Shown here piece after piece: positions 1-13,200 of a stretch of DNA of 64,000 bases. Origin of the DNA: Beaufortia kweichowensis (taxonomy: Eukaryota > Chordata > Actinopteri > Cypriniformes > Gastromyzontidae); NCBI GenBank assembly GCA_019155185.1, contig CM032800.1, forward strand, positions 15,260,501 to 15,324,500. The letters run 5' to 3'. Positions within the stretch are counted from its first letter, which is position 1; every line of letters starts with the position of its first letter. The notes under the pieces were generated by a model that was given only the letters and a program-made list of their open reading frames with translations, was not told where the DNA came from and made no database searches. The translations under genes were made by a program, and so were the position numbers.

Positions 1-1122
1 TCCCAGACCCCCTCACTGGTTCAAATCCTCCCCCTTTCCCACCCAACACAACCCGAGAGATGCACTCGGAAACGCGCTCACTCGCTTAAAGACGCCAGCC
101 AGGACTTGTTTTGCCACAAAGTTTGTTTTTCTTTTTTCCCTTCCACTGTCATTATTCCTTTGCTCTTCATTTGAAATCAAGTTACATCACTGTTTGTGTT
201 CATGAGCCTTTCTGTGCTGTTCTTCTCGCTTTAGTTTGGATGTTGTGTTTGTTTCCTCTTTCTGCCATCTTTCAGGCTTGTGTTTGCTGGATGTGGTGCT
301 GGGGTTTGGCTGAGGTCACCGAGAAGGGCTCCATCCGCGACCATCCGGGGCTTTTCTCTGCATGCGATGGGTGCATGTTACTCCCAACCAAATCACACAA
401 ACTCAACGCCACTTGTTAGCGAAAACCATTTTCAAGTTAGGATATTTGCTGTTGATATGTACTTCGGGTTAAAAAATCAAGTATAGGGCAAGGTCTTGTA
501 TTAAATAAATTAATGAAATTAAATCAATTCATAAATAGAATAAATTGCGTGTCCATTTTCGTAGTAAAATAGTTCCAGACTTTGTAGACATTTCTGCTTT
601 AAAAGCATCTGAAATGGCTTTCCCCATAGACTTCCATTTTAAATGGAGTACTGTAAATGGTTTTCATAATGTTAACAAGATACGAGTCAAAATTATTAAC
701 GTGAACATTGCCTTAATGTGTCCAATATGTATCTATCTACAATTTTTATATTTATCATATATTCATTAAGGTTTACATTTAAACATTGACATATGTTAAC
801 ATTTACTAAAATTCACATGTCCTTTAGAAAAATATATAATTTAAGTCAGGTCATATTGCATTAGAGGAGTTTAAAATCATAAATATATATTTTTTTTCAT
901 ATTTTGATCATTGTCATGTTTCAGAATTCCAGCTATTGCGTTAAGCCTCTTACAATAAAGATTGTATGACTTGTCACAGAGTTGCCCATTCAAGGTATAC
1001 TCCTGTAATCACCACAGAGTTTGTGTGATAAATTGGATAAAATTAATCTCAGCCTTCCCCACGCCAGCGTTGACAGGTTTCTTTGTGTTCTGAAATTGTT
1101 TATTGTGGCTTTGACCTGACAG
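1..1122. other. rims2 intronic sequence upstream of the PDZ exons
   Basis: No coding exon can be supported here. Positions 1-120 and 300-370 are richer in C/CpG than the rest, but neither contains an open segment with paired splice sites or a recognisable RIM sequence. The remainder is AT-rich. The stretch presumably lies in the intron before the first PDZ exon. Confidence 0.6.
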
Positions 1123-1242
1123 CACCCGGTCACATGGCAGCCCTCCAAAGATGGAGATCGACTCATCGGCAGGATTCTGCTCAACAAGCGCATGAAGGAT
1201 GGAAGCATTCCCCGCGACTCTGGAGCTCTTCTGGGACTGAAA
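1123..1242 (+). CDS. rims2: rims2 exon: PDZ domain start
   Basis: The acceptor is 'GACCTGACAG' and the donor 'GTGAGT'. The exon has 120 nt, phase 0 to 0. The translation begins HPVTWQPSKDG and continues RLIGRILLNKRMKDGSIPRD, the start of the RIM PDZ domain. This domain binds ELKS and the C-termini of N- and P/Q-type Ca2+ channels. It is nearly identical to mammalian RIM2 as remembered. Confidence 0.95.
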
Positions 1243-4200
1243 GTGAGTCTCACGGCAACCTGGCTGGACATGTGTTTGATGTCATTTTAAAATATTACAT
1301 AGTTGTGATAGTGTAGTAGTGGCAGTGATCAATGGCTTACAATTAGGGGCAACATCAAACAACATTTTATGTGCTTCCGTCTACAATGTTAGTAAAGTTT
1401 TTGTAAAATAAACACTCTTATTGCAATTTTTCATCTGCTGTGACTTTAAGAAATGCCCTCTTAGCATGTGAAATACGTTACAGCCTTTACTTGCAGGCGA
1501 GGTTTAGGTTAACTGTAAGATTCACAAAACATACGCAATATACTTCTCAGGTAACAAAAAGTTTTTTTTATTTCTTAAAGTTTCAGTATGGTCAAACTTC
1601 CCATAATTCCGCTCTAAATAAATGTGTGCCCCTGGACAGCAAAACCAGTCATATGTTGCACGGGTATATTTTATGGGAATACATTGTATGGGTCAAAATT
1701 ATCCTATTATTTTTATTTTATGCCGAAAAACATTAGAATATTATTTATTTTAGATATTTATTTATATAATGATCATGTTTCCTGAAGATTTTTGTGAATT
1801 TCCTACCGTAAATATATCAAAACTTTTACTATTGTGAGTGGATGCAGTGCTAATGACTTCATCTGCACGACTTAAATGTGATTTTCTCAATATTTTGCAC
1901 TTGCAGATTCCAAAATTTCAAATAGTTTTATCTATTGTCTTATCCTAACAAATCATATATCAATGGAAAGCTTATTTATTCAGCTTTCAGATGATGTATA
2001 AATCTTCAATTTCAAAAATTGACCCTTATGACTGTTACAGAAATGTAATTAAGAAAACACATTCAATAGAAAATAATTTAATAAAAACAAAAGCTGTGCT
2101 TTTTGGAAGGTCTCTTACAATCGATGTAAATAGGGATGTGTACTTTAGCTGTTTACAAGCAGAACCGCAAGGCTTGTGTTTTCTGTTAAAGCACTTTCTG
2201 AGAATCGTTACTAATGGTGAACAGTCTGAATGACTGACTGTGTGTCAGCTCTGTGCTACCATGTGCAATATATCTGTTACCAGTAGCAGTTTGTAAGACA
2301 AACAAACACACATGCACACACATTCGCCCTCGGCTCTACGCCAGTCATTATGTAAAGCCATCTTTATCCAGGAGGCAGCATAAAATCTCCTTTGTGTGTT
2401 TGTGTTTGGCTGCCATTAGTGGAAGTTTGATTTGTATAAAGCTCACAGTAAAGCGTTTGGTCATGTGGTTTATGGAACAGACCTCCAGGCCTTTACCAGC
2501 AGGTCTTTCAGCACCATGGACAGCTCTGTTAAAAACACACAGAAACGCACAAAAAAATCTTACTTTGATTTTTGTTTGTAACAATGTATGCCTTAATGTA
2601 GATTGATTTAAAAAAGATAAAAGAATAGAACAAATGAAGGATATTTGTTTTAAATTTCTTAACTAGCAGCAGTATCAAGCATTCAAGTAAACAAAATTAT
2701 TATCTAACAAAAGTAAAAACATAGGGTGTTCACATATACTGGCAAAGTATTTTAAATGTGTTGGCATTTTGCAGGTTGTCGGGGGAAAGATGACAGAATC
2801 TGGTCGACTTTGTGCATTCATCACCAAAGTGAGGAAAGGGAGTTTAGCGGATACTGTTGGGCATCTCAGACCAGGTACTTGCTATATTTCAGTATTCCTG
2901 CACAGGATTTGAGTTTAAACTTTATTAAATGCTTTAGTGAATGTAAGCATTTGGTGAGTTTGTGTCATTGATTGATATTCTTGTTTCATAGGTGACCAGG
3001 TCCTAGAGTGGAATGGACGAAATTTACAAGGAGCCACATTTAAAGAAGTTTACAATATCATTTTAGAATCAAAGCCAGAGCCTCAGGTGGAATTAGTGGT
3101 CTCACGACCCATTGGGTATGAATTCATCTCTTTTTTTGTATTGTTAAGTATAGAAAATGCACAGAAAGGAAAGAAAATTATAACAAATTAAAAAAATTGC
3201 CTTGTAAATGTTTCATTGTAATTGTGCAAAGTGTATGAGCAACTGAACTGCTTTTGATCAGAGTTTGAGCTGTTGCCATGATCTCAGGGTCATTACAACT
3301 TATGCTATTGGTTCTTTTGTGTTATTATCATCATTGCAGTGATATACCCAGGATACCAGAAAGCACACATTCACAACTGGAGTCCAGTGAGTAGCAGCTG
3401 TTTTACTTTTCTTGTATGTATTTATGAATTTGGTAGATACCTTTCCCCACAGCAGCTCACATTAAAGACATACATTTTAACAGTAAAGTAAAAATACCTG
3501 TGGTGCTTATTATGTGCTAAACTGAATTTGAATCCAGTAATTACAGATATTTTAATATAGTTATTAGATATGTTTAAAAAATGACATGTTGTTATATAAA
3601 TCCCATTTTGCCTATAAAACTATTTTGTGTATCGTGTAGGTTAAAGTTTTAAGATTTTGATGTTTATTTATTTAGCAGACACTTTTATTCAAAGTGACTT
3701 ACGAATAAAAGCAACATTTCAGATTTTTCTTTTCACAGTGAATATTGATGACAGAGTTAGCCAGTACTGGGACATTTCTGCAAATATCGCACTGGCTTAT
3801 TTACTGTGTTTTAACAGTTAATTGTGCATGTGTTCATCTCTCTCATACTGTATACGCATGTGATCTCTTCTAAGGTTCCAGTTCATTTGAGTCACAAAAG
3901 ATGGATCGGCCATCCATATCCATCACGTCTCCCATGAGCCCCGGCGTGCTGCGGGACGCCCCTCAGTATTTATCGGGACAGCTTACAGTAAGTTCACAAT
4001 ACTGTTCTTGTGTACAGAGAAAACACTGTGTTCTCTATTATTTAAGAAACATTTTACAGTTGGTTTCCCACTACTTTATAGGAGGCAGTGTCTATTGTCT
4101 GTTGTCGGTGACTTTTTTAATGAACACATTGAAGTATACGTTCACAGTGTTACTGACAGTAATGGACAGTATTTTAAGAGCTAGTTATTCTGAGTTCTTT

Positions 4201-7200
4201 CAAAGCTTATTCAGAGTTTGGCAAACAACAGGGAGACCTCCTCTGCGGCGATCAGGCAAAGCTGCTATAGTCTCTTTAAACCTGATCAGGTTACATTCAG
4301 CTCTCATGTAGTCCATTGTGTGAATGTAAAAATATCCTGTCTGCTTGTAGAACATGATTAACTCTGGTGTAAAGTGCACAAGCAGGTTGATTTAAGCAAT
4401 ATAAATGAAGTGCAGGCTGTTCGCTATAGATAAAACTGTTCGGAAAAGAATTGATGTTTTTCACTAGGGGTCGAGCAGTATGGGTTTGTCAATGACTGTG
4501 ATACTGATGCTGCTTAGAGAACAAAGAGAGAAGAGGTTGCCTTATAATGCAATTTATTGGTATAATGCTATTTATTATGCAGAGAAAGAATAATTAAACA
4601 TTTTACACAAACAAATATATTTTATATATTTTTTACATTTTGCTTAGCTTTAAAATATTTTGTTGTCTAGAATATAGTCATATCATATTTTCAAACCATT
4701 ATCAGGTAAGTTATTTTAATTTTAGCATTTACTTATACAAGTACTCAAAATTAAGTCTTATATCTATGTTAGCTAATGTGTTATCTTATAATAACTATTA
4801 TTTACAACTTTTTTATCTAAAAAAATGGCTTAATATATCTGTCACTAATGTTCGCATTTTTTCTAAGCTTGGTGTCATACTCTTCTTCTGTATTTTATTG
4901 AATCTGGCCATTCTAACATTGTGTGTTGTGTACAGTACATGTGTTTGTGTGGTAAATAACAATCTTGCTACTTTGCAATTTGCTGAGCATGAGATTCAAT
5001 GTAAACACCAGTTCACTCATGGAGAGATGTGACAAACGGCATTGCGGAAAGACATAAAGTCACAAACGTTCCGCTACCATGTCCTTAACGTACCATTGAT
5101 GGTAGAGAAGATGAGAGTGAAAATAAAACAAATTCCTATTCAAGTCAATAACATTGGAGATCATCCATGATTGTTTTCTGTAGTTTCTTGAAATTGAATC
5201 TCCTGCTCGGTTTCCCTAGTGTTCATTAACAACTGGTTTTGTCATTTCAGGATTTAAGTTTATTACATTTCTCCTCATTGTTTTGTTTTTATACTCACTC
5301 TTTCTTACCCAGAGCCAAAGCCTTAGTAGAAGAATTGAGCCTTTTAACCCTAGAGTTCAGGTAATCATTCACATTTATTAGACATATACTGATTTTGCAT
5401 TGCTTAAGTTCTGCGAATCTTCAGGAAAACACCTGCATTACCAACTATTTTTTTTTGTTTGCATTTCAAAGCAACTTTTATCTGTTACCTTCTATATATA
5501 TTTTTACTTTATTGTTAATTTCTAAGGAGCTAGAAAGCATGTGCATGCAAAAATATTTTAAGAGACACTCGACTATCCACAAGCATGGCGTAATGATATA
5601 ACACCTCTTTGAGGCGTTCTCCAGCGGCGTTGTGTCTCTTTAAATGTTTAGTGATTCAGAGTATGTCGGGTCATAAAATTTGATTCTTTTTCCATGTAAC
5701 ATGAAACTGTATTGAATCCTGATACTCGTCCACACTGTTAAGAATGAAACTTGAATGAAACCTGAATGATTGATTAAATAAAAAAAATCATTTTTCACAT
5801 TTATCATGGTAATAATGCTACAAATATTTGTGTTGCGTACGAACATTCATCACTTGAAGTTTCATGTTGCAGCTAAAAGCTTACGTTATAGGTGCCGTAA
5901 GCGAGAAAGCATTTTTATGATGACCGCACATAAATTGCGCAGCCTGACAGACATCACTGAAATGGGTGTCTTGAGAAATTACACCTGTCTTGGAGAACGC
6001 TATTAGCTCAGAAAGAAAAGGGTCAGGGGAGAAGCTTGTGTTTTCTTAGCCAGTCAGAAAACAAGCAAATCAGAGCAGTCTTTGCCCTTCAAACACTTGG
6101 TTTTCTGCAATCGGTTTAGCTGCAGTTCCATTGATGGGTTGAGATGTGGAGGAGGGTGTGGTCTAAAGGCTAAAATCGTTTTTAGTACATTAAACTGTCG
6201 TTGTCCTTCAATTCATGAAGTAACTGTAGCTTTTTTACAACTGTTAAGCTACTACAGTATGTTAAGTTAATAGCTTTATTGAAACTTTGCACATTTCCAA
6301 TGTTAAAAAGATTTAAGGGATAGTTAATTTTAGGATTTACTGTACATCAGTGACCTTCATGTCATTGCAAATCTTTCTTCTGCAGAACACAAAAAAGATA
6401 TTTTGAGAAACGTTGGTCATCAAACAACATTGACCCCTATTGACTTCTGTTATGTGGAAAACATAACAACTGAGATATTTGTCAAAACATCTTCTTTTGT
6501 GTTCCACAGAAGAGTCACATGCAAGTTTCGAATGACATGTGAAAATATTTATTTTTGCATACTATCCCTTTAATGCACATGGGGATGCTGGTTGTCTTGA
6601 TACAGTTTGTTTAACCCTGCTAAAAAAACATCTGCTTTGTTTTCTTACATATTACTACGTTTTACTCTGTGGCCCGAGTGTTTGTATTGAACTAAAGCAT
6701 TTTACATTAACAACAAGCAAGTATGGGCTGTGTTCTTTTCAGTTGTTATTTCTGTGTGTGTTTGACTTCTATGCATTGTCTGTTATGTCCATACTTGGCT
6801 GAGCGGTGACCTCGCTTTATCATGCACCTTAACATATGAAATAATATAATGCTATGCATATCTGAACACATGTTAGATGGTTTTAATCTGCTTGCTGTGA
6901 TGCCAATATGACGTGACATTGTTTAAATTCTTGATAAAGGTTAAAAATTTTGTGGTTTGTATGCACAATGCTATGCGAGTTTCTTCAAGCCTTTGTTAAG
7001 CTCCGCACCATCTCTTAATATTGAATCAAATGTTACAGAGTGTCCCATGGAAATTAATCACAGGATACAGTGAATGCTGACATTTTTATTAAAATGTGCT
7101 TGAATGGATATTATTTCTATGTGGACTAGAAATGTGAAGACTCAGTGATATATTCTTTATTAAATTGATCGCAGCAACAAATAGCAACAACACTGTTTCA

Positions 7201-10200
7201 GATAGCAGCATTTGCTGCGATTTGATTGGTCAGCAATGTTTTAAGGCGGAGCTTACAGACGGGTCAATTAAACATGTAGCATCTCTAATGTAAAGAGCAT
7301 GTCATGTCAATATTCATTTCAATGTGAATCTGATGTTTCTCTCTCTACAGGTCAAATTGTGGTATGACAAAGTCGGCCATCAGCTCATCGTCACTATTTT
7401 GGGGGCGAAGGACCTGCCTTCAAGAGAAGACGGCCGGCCACGAAACCCTTATGTGAAAATCTACTTCCTCCCTGACAGAAGGTGAGATTGGGTTACTCGT
7501 ACCAGAAATTCTTAACAAGCGAGACCTGAAACATAGATGAGACAGGAAAGTAGGGATGAAAGAGAAAAAATTGAGTTGGGATATGATTCGAACCTACTTT
7601 CCTGTGTGCAAACAGCTGTTATGTGATAGCACATACAGAACCAACTCTGTTTTAGAGACTTTTAAAAAAAATATTATGCAGTGATCGCAGTGCCAGTGTT
7701 TTATTGTGAACACAGCTTTTTTCCTAATGCCATGTACAGTCGGTGATTGAATATCTGAACAATGAGCTGTTTTCAGTGTCTGTTCCTGGTTTCTTCTTCC
7801 AAGATGGTAAATAAAAACAGTTTGAATAATTGTTTCTCCAGCGACAAAAGCAAAAGAAGAACAAAAACGGTTAAGAAATCACTAGAGCCCAAATGGAACC
7901 AGACCTTTATGTATTCTCCTGTCCACCGGCGAGAGTTCAGGGAACGCATGCTGGAGATCACACTGTGGGATCAGGCTCGCGTACGAGAGGAGGAGAGTGA
8001 GTTCCTGGGAGAGGTAAGGCACAGATGAATCAAGCTGAAAGATATTTTCAGTGAATAAAAAAGTGCTGTATTTTGCTTAAAGAATGTTTATAACCATTAA
8101 GGCGTTTTGTATTGTGACATTATGTTAATAACCTGTTCATATTAACCTGCTAACTGTCATCGTTCCTCAGGAGGAACATAATCTAATCATGAATTATCAT
8201 TTGAATTATAATCTAATCATGACAAACTATAAATTGATGGAAAGGTATAAGACTCAAGATGAAATATTTGACCAATTTTATAACAATAAACATGAAAAAA
8301 ATGTATTAAAAAATGTTAATGTTACTGTAATTTATAAAAATACCTCAAATGAAAAGAAATGATGAAAAAAATTATACTATTTAAAAATTGTAGTTCAGAT
8401 TCATTTTCATGTGTATAATCAATTTCTTCGGTGACAGTTATCAGATTAAGCACATTTTGGCCAAAACTACCATGCAAACAATCTTATACTATAATACAGA
8501 AATAATAATCACAATTTTCTAACAATACCATACATTTTTTTGCTATCATACTTTACTTTAAAATGCAATTCAAAAAAGCTTTTTAATTTAAATGAATTCA
8601 AACTTTATCCATTACAGTAATGAGAAGATTTTTTTACCATTACAGTACTAAAATGTATTTTTTTATGCCAAAGTTAGGATGAAAAATATAAAAAATGAAA
8701 TGTTATTATGTATATTGCGTATAGGCAGCATGTGCATGTTTTCTATGCGTGTGTGTTTATCTTCTGTAGATACTCATTGAGCTGGAAACAGCCTTGCTGG
8801 ATGATGAGCCCCACTGGTACAAACTGCAAACGCATGATGTGTCATCAGTGCCCCTGCCCAAGAGCTCCCCCTGCCTGCAGAGACGAGCACTGCATGGTGA
8901 CAGTCCCACACGCAGACTACAGAGTAAGATACTCTCAACATGTAACAAAGAAACTGAATATATTAAACATCTGTTTGACCCTCTCGCAGCTGTTTTCAGA
9001 CATCTTCTGTTGTAAGTTTTAGGCCATACATATTCTTGTGTAAATATGTATGTATCTGACCTCAGCAGACTTTCATAAGCATTCAGTGTAAGCAGAATCT
9101 GTCCCAAATACACAAAAGACACCAGAAGTTGCTGTGAGTGTCCTGCGTTTACAATTTATTTCTTGACCTCATTATTTCTGCAGCCAAAGGCCAGTATTCA
9201 TACACATCAGGTAATGAACGCTGCATGCTCATCCGTGTGTTTTTACGCTGGATCCACCCTTTTCTCCCTCTCACTCCTGTGAAAGACTTAATGAACACAG
9301 AATGAAATGGACCGTGTCCCCACACCGTCACACTTTCCCACAATGCCCTCTGATTCTCCCCAGTGCCGCAGTATTTTTCTCTCTACTGCACACCAGCCCG
9401 AACACGTTACAGTACTGCATACACACTGCTGTGTACTATTGGTAGGATTTGCTGTAGAACAAAATCAGGATTCAGTTTAGTTTTCGTTACGAGAGCTATT
9501 GTAATACGTGCTCTGAACAAACTAAACAAACACACAGAGCTTTTGCTGGTTTTATTGTGTGTCACTTTTCTTTGTGTGTTTCCTAAAATTTGAAATAGTT
9601 ATACAAATAGAAATAGAAGAGAGAGATTTCTTGGTTTTGTTTTGGTTGCTGTGTGGTTTTGCATTTACAGTACCTGGTTATAATATCGTAAATATATGGT
9701 ATAGAGCACCTTCGAAAAGTGTGAGACAGTGAAGGTAATTCACCTATAATTTATTTTCTAGTGCAATAGTTTGCTTATTTCTTTCAGTAAAATAAGTCCT
9801 AAACGATGCAGACATCTTTTGGTCCACCATTTTAAAACTGCTTTAGTAAGGTGTTTAACTTACATGCAAATAAATTCATCTTTTGACACATTTGCATGTG
9901 TTTGATTTAGTGGTAGAGAGATTTATATACCCAAAGCCAAGTTGGGAAAGAAAACGACAACCTTATGAAAGAGATGGTAAGAAATGAAGCAGGTTTATTG
10001 CTGGGTTGTTATCCCTGGGAAGACGCGAGCGTCCGCTCGGTGGGCGAGTGCAGGTCGGCGTTCTTTGAGGCGGTGCGGCAGATTAGCTTTCATTCTCAAT
10101 GCGAGATGAGTGATGGAGTGGCCGCCTCAGAGTGTCAAACTCGGCAAACGTCAGCGTTACGGGCTGAGGAACAGCACTCGGTGAGGTTTATTTCAAACGA

Positions 10201-13200
10201 CTAAAACAAAGTGAAAAGAAGATCTAGTTTCTCATTTAATACGAGACCGAGATTTGGTGGAGAAAGAGAGACATCTGACTGACATGTTTGGTTATCTTTA
10301 AGTGGTCTGATATAAGTGTAGTTTCTTTAGCATTTGATATAAACATCAAAGATAGAGATGAATGGGCAGTCGCTCTGGTCTAAAACCTGGTGAGATGTCT
10401 ACATAGAGCTTCAATGAATAGAACATTATACTGTCTTCTGAGATATATTGTGAAAACATAATGCAAAATAATAAAGATATTTTATGTAAACCTTAAAACT
10501 TCTCTCTCTGTCTTTTTCTCTCCTGTAGGGTCTCAGAGAATCAGTGACAGTGAGTTTTCAGACTATGACTGTGAAGATGGTGATGGTGTTGGCGTTGTAT
10601 CAGGTAAGACGGTATAGATTCACTGCTAGGTTCCTTCAGTATGATGCTATTCTCTGCTTTCAAAGACTAACATCTCATATATTTCACCCAAGAGCTGGGT
10701 AAAAAATAAAACTCACTATATGCCAAAAGCAAGGAATAAAACCAGTTGTCCGGAAAATAGCTGTAGTAGGCAGTATGCACTGTGTACTTTATTCAATCCT
10801 GAGAAAGCGCTCCATTCTTAACATGTAGTGGACATACAGTACACAGGCTAGTATTATATGTGAAGCCTGCTTTTTTTAATGATTCGAACGCTATTATAAA
10901 CATTTTAAATAGTAGCATGCTGCAATATTGTCACGTGACCTCACCACATTGCATGCTGACTTCAGTTAGTAACTCTAGGTTTGCACTTAAAAATATATAT
11001 ATTTTATTTATTTATTATTTTACTTGTATATTAAATAAAAAGTCAAGTAAAAGTGCATTGCATTATGGGATAGAGTATTTATTTAGTATTTATGCAGTGT
11101 GCACTTTTGTATAGTGCGCAAAAATATACAACTATAAAACTGTTTATCTGTAATACAGACATGAAGGGAAGCCTGAACACACATTATATTACTGAACACA
11201 CATTATACTGTATATTCTGTCCCCTAAACACTCACAAAAAATTTTCAAATTAACATAGTTAAGTATGATTTATAAGCGGTTTTCCTTATTGGGACCAAAT
11301 AAAATGTCCCAACTTAACTTTTAAAAATGACTGTTTTTATACTTTAAGGGGACATTTGGTCCCCACACTGTATGGTTTACCAGGACACACACACAGAAAC
11401 GTTTTTAAATTCCAGTCCTACTCTATGTGAGAGAGGGAAACCCTCTCTCGTCTCTCTCACTCTCTTTCATTGATTTTGGCTGGGTTGTAAAGTGCTGATA
11501 CAGTGTATTCCACTGGGAACAGATGATTAACATTCAGAGGATTATAGATCGCTGCTTTCCTTTCATGCGCTCCGTGTCGCTGTTGCGTTTTCCAGCCTGT
11601 GTGTTTAGCAGATGCTCATTCATCGCAGGATGACTCACCGGTGCTTCCAAAAAATATTTTTATAAAAAATGTTCAATACAGTAGCTTTGTTCTTATACCT
11701 AGCAAGCTATATACTGACAGTATGATTCATGCAATATCTTTCATGGTTTATTCTGTTCGTTCTGTATTTGTCTTTTATAGACTATAGAAACGGCAGGGAC
11801 CTCCGGAGCTCCACCCTCTCCGTGCCCGAGCAGGTCTTATCATCCAATCATTGCTCTCGGTCAGCTGATATCAACCGGGCACGGTCACGGTCGCCCAGCA
11901 TGCCCCCTTCTCAGAGGTCAGAATGATTTTATTTTCTCCACATTTCAATCTAAATCAAGCTGTACATTTTGAATTTACCATTAGATTCAGCAGCGATATA
12001 TCAGAGGATATAAAATATCCTCTGACAAAGAAAATATTATAAATACTGTAATAGAAATAAACAGATCTGTAATTCAAAAATGTATTTAATCCTTAAAAAT
12101 AAGTCAGGTTTTAGGTTTTTCAAAATGAATACGTTCTAGAATAATAATTCTGTTCTTTGCATGATATGACTCTTTTTATGATACAGTGTTATTAAACGTT
12201 TTGGTGCGTTTTGGTGTCAGTGACCACATTTCTTCCTCATGAAGGGTTTGGGTTCATACTGTACTACCATCAGCTCCAATGAAAACACAATCCTCTCTCT
12301 CTCTCTCTCTCCTTAAATTTCTCTTTCCCTTTGGAAAATCCATATGTATTCTCTCCATCTGCCTGCAGTCATTTTCTCACCTTACCTCGAACCCGACACA
12401 GTCAGCCTCATGACAGTCAGCTGGAGGAGCTCAGGTAGAACCATTCACACCATCGTTTGTCCCCATTACCATCCTGCTAGATACTCTAACATATGAGAGT
12501 TCCTCTGAACATTACTAACACTCTCTGAGACTGAAACCTGAATCAGCCTCCTGTTAACATAATGATGGCAACTGGTTCACATTCTGGAAATAATTCAAAT
12601 ACATGGTCCTTAAAGGTGCAGTGAGTGATTTTTTTAAATATTTTTTATTACTTTTTGCTGGTTGATAACTTGATACTGACACGTACTGGCATATGCTGCA
12701 TTGCGCAGAAGCTTTAAATATGGATGTAACAGGGATGTACCCTATTCAAAGGTGTATTTGTCACCCATTATTTCTTTTTTCACAGAACTTAGTGATCTAC
12801 CTTTTTTTGTACTGTCTGTATGTGGCAACCTTTTAATGCCAGATTTGCCTAATAAAATATCTAATAATGCACTGTACACTGGGTTATTTTTCAACCTATG
12901 GTTGTTTCAGAAAATAAAAAAACCCAACCACTGGGTTAAATTAGCCTAAAAATTGCCCATATTTGACCCGAACATGTGTTGAAACGACACAGCATTATTG
13001 GCTAAAACAAACCAGCATAAATGATATAAGTAGTGGTCATGTGACCATGAGGTTAAGCCATCCTCATGTAGCACAAAACCATATATAGAACCATAGAACC
13101 ATCTTTTCTGAGTGAGTTTGGCACAAAAGCCGTTTTTAATATCCTCAAAAATAGTGCACAACAAAACAAAACATCACCAGTGGCACATTAATGTTGGCAC

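Noticed and set aside
14..40. tRNA-like B-box 'GGTTCAAATCC' at the window start
   Set aside because: The flanking bases do not form a T-arm stem, and no A-box or cloverleaf can be seen because the sequence begins at position 1.
280..486. GC-richer open frame near the window start as a possible upstream rims2 exon
   Set aside because: No paired acceptor and donor in a usable phase, and no resemblance to the known segment before the PDZ domain.
3988..4311. Extension of the exon frame beyond 3987
   Set aside because: A perfect donor GTAAGT stands at 3988 and the next exon continues the C2A domain in phase. The extra residues match nothing in RIM.
9965..10204. 79-codon open frame over the CpG-rich block as a protein-coding first exon
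   Set aside because: Its donor leaves phase 0, whereas the next exon (10529) needs phase 1, so it cannot join the RIM2 frame.
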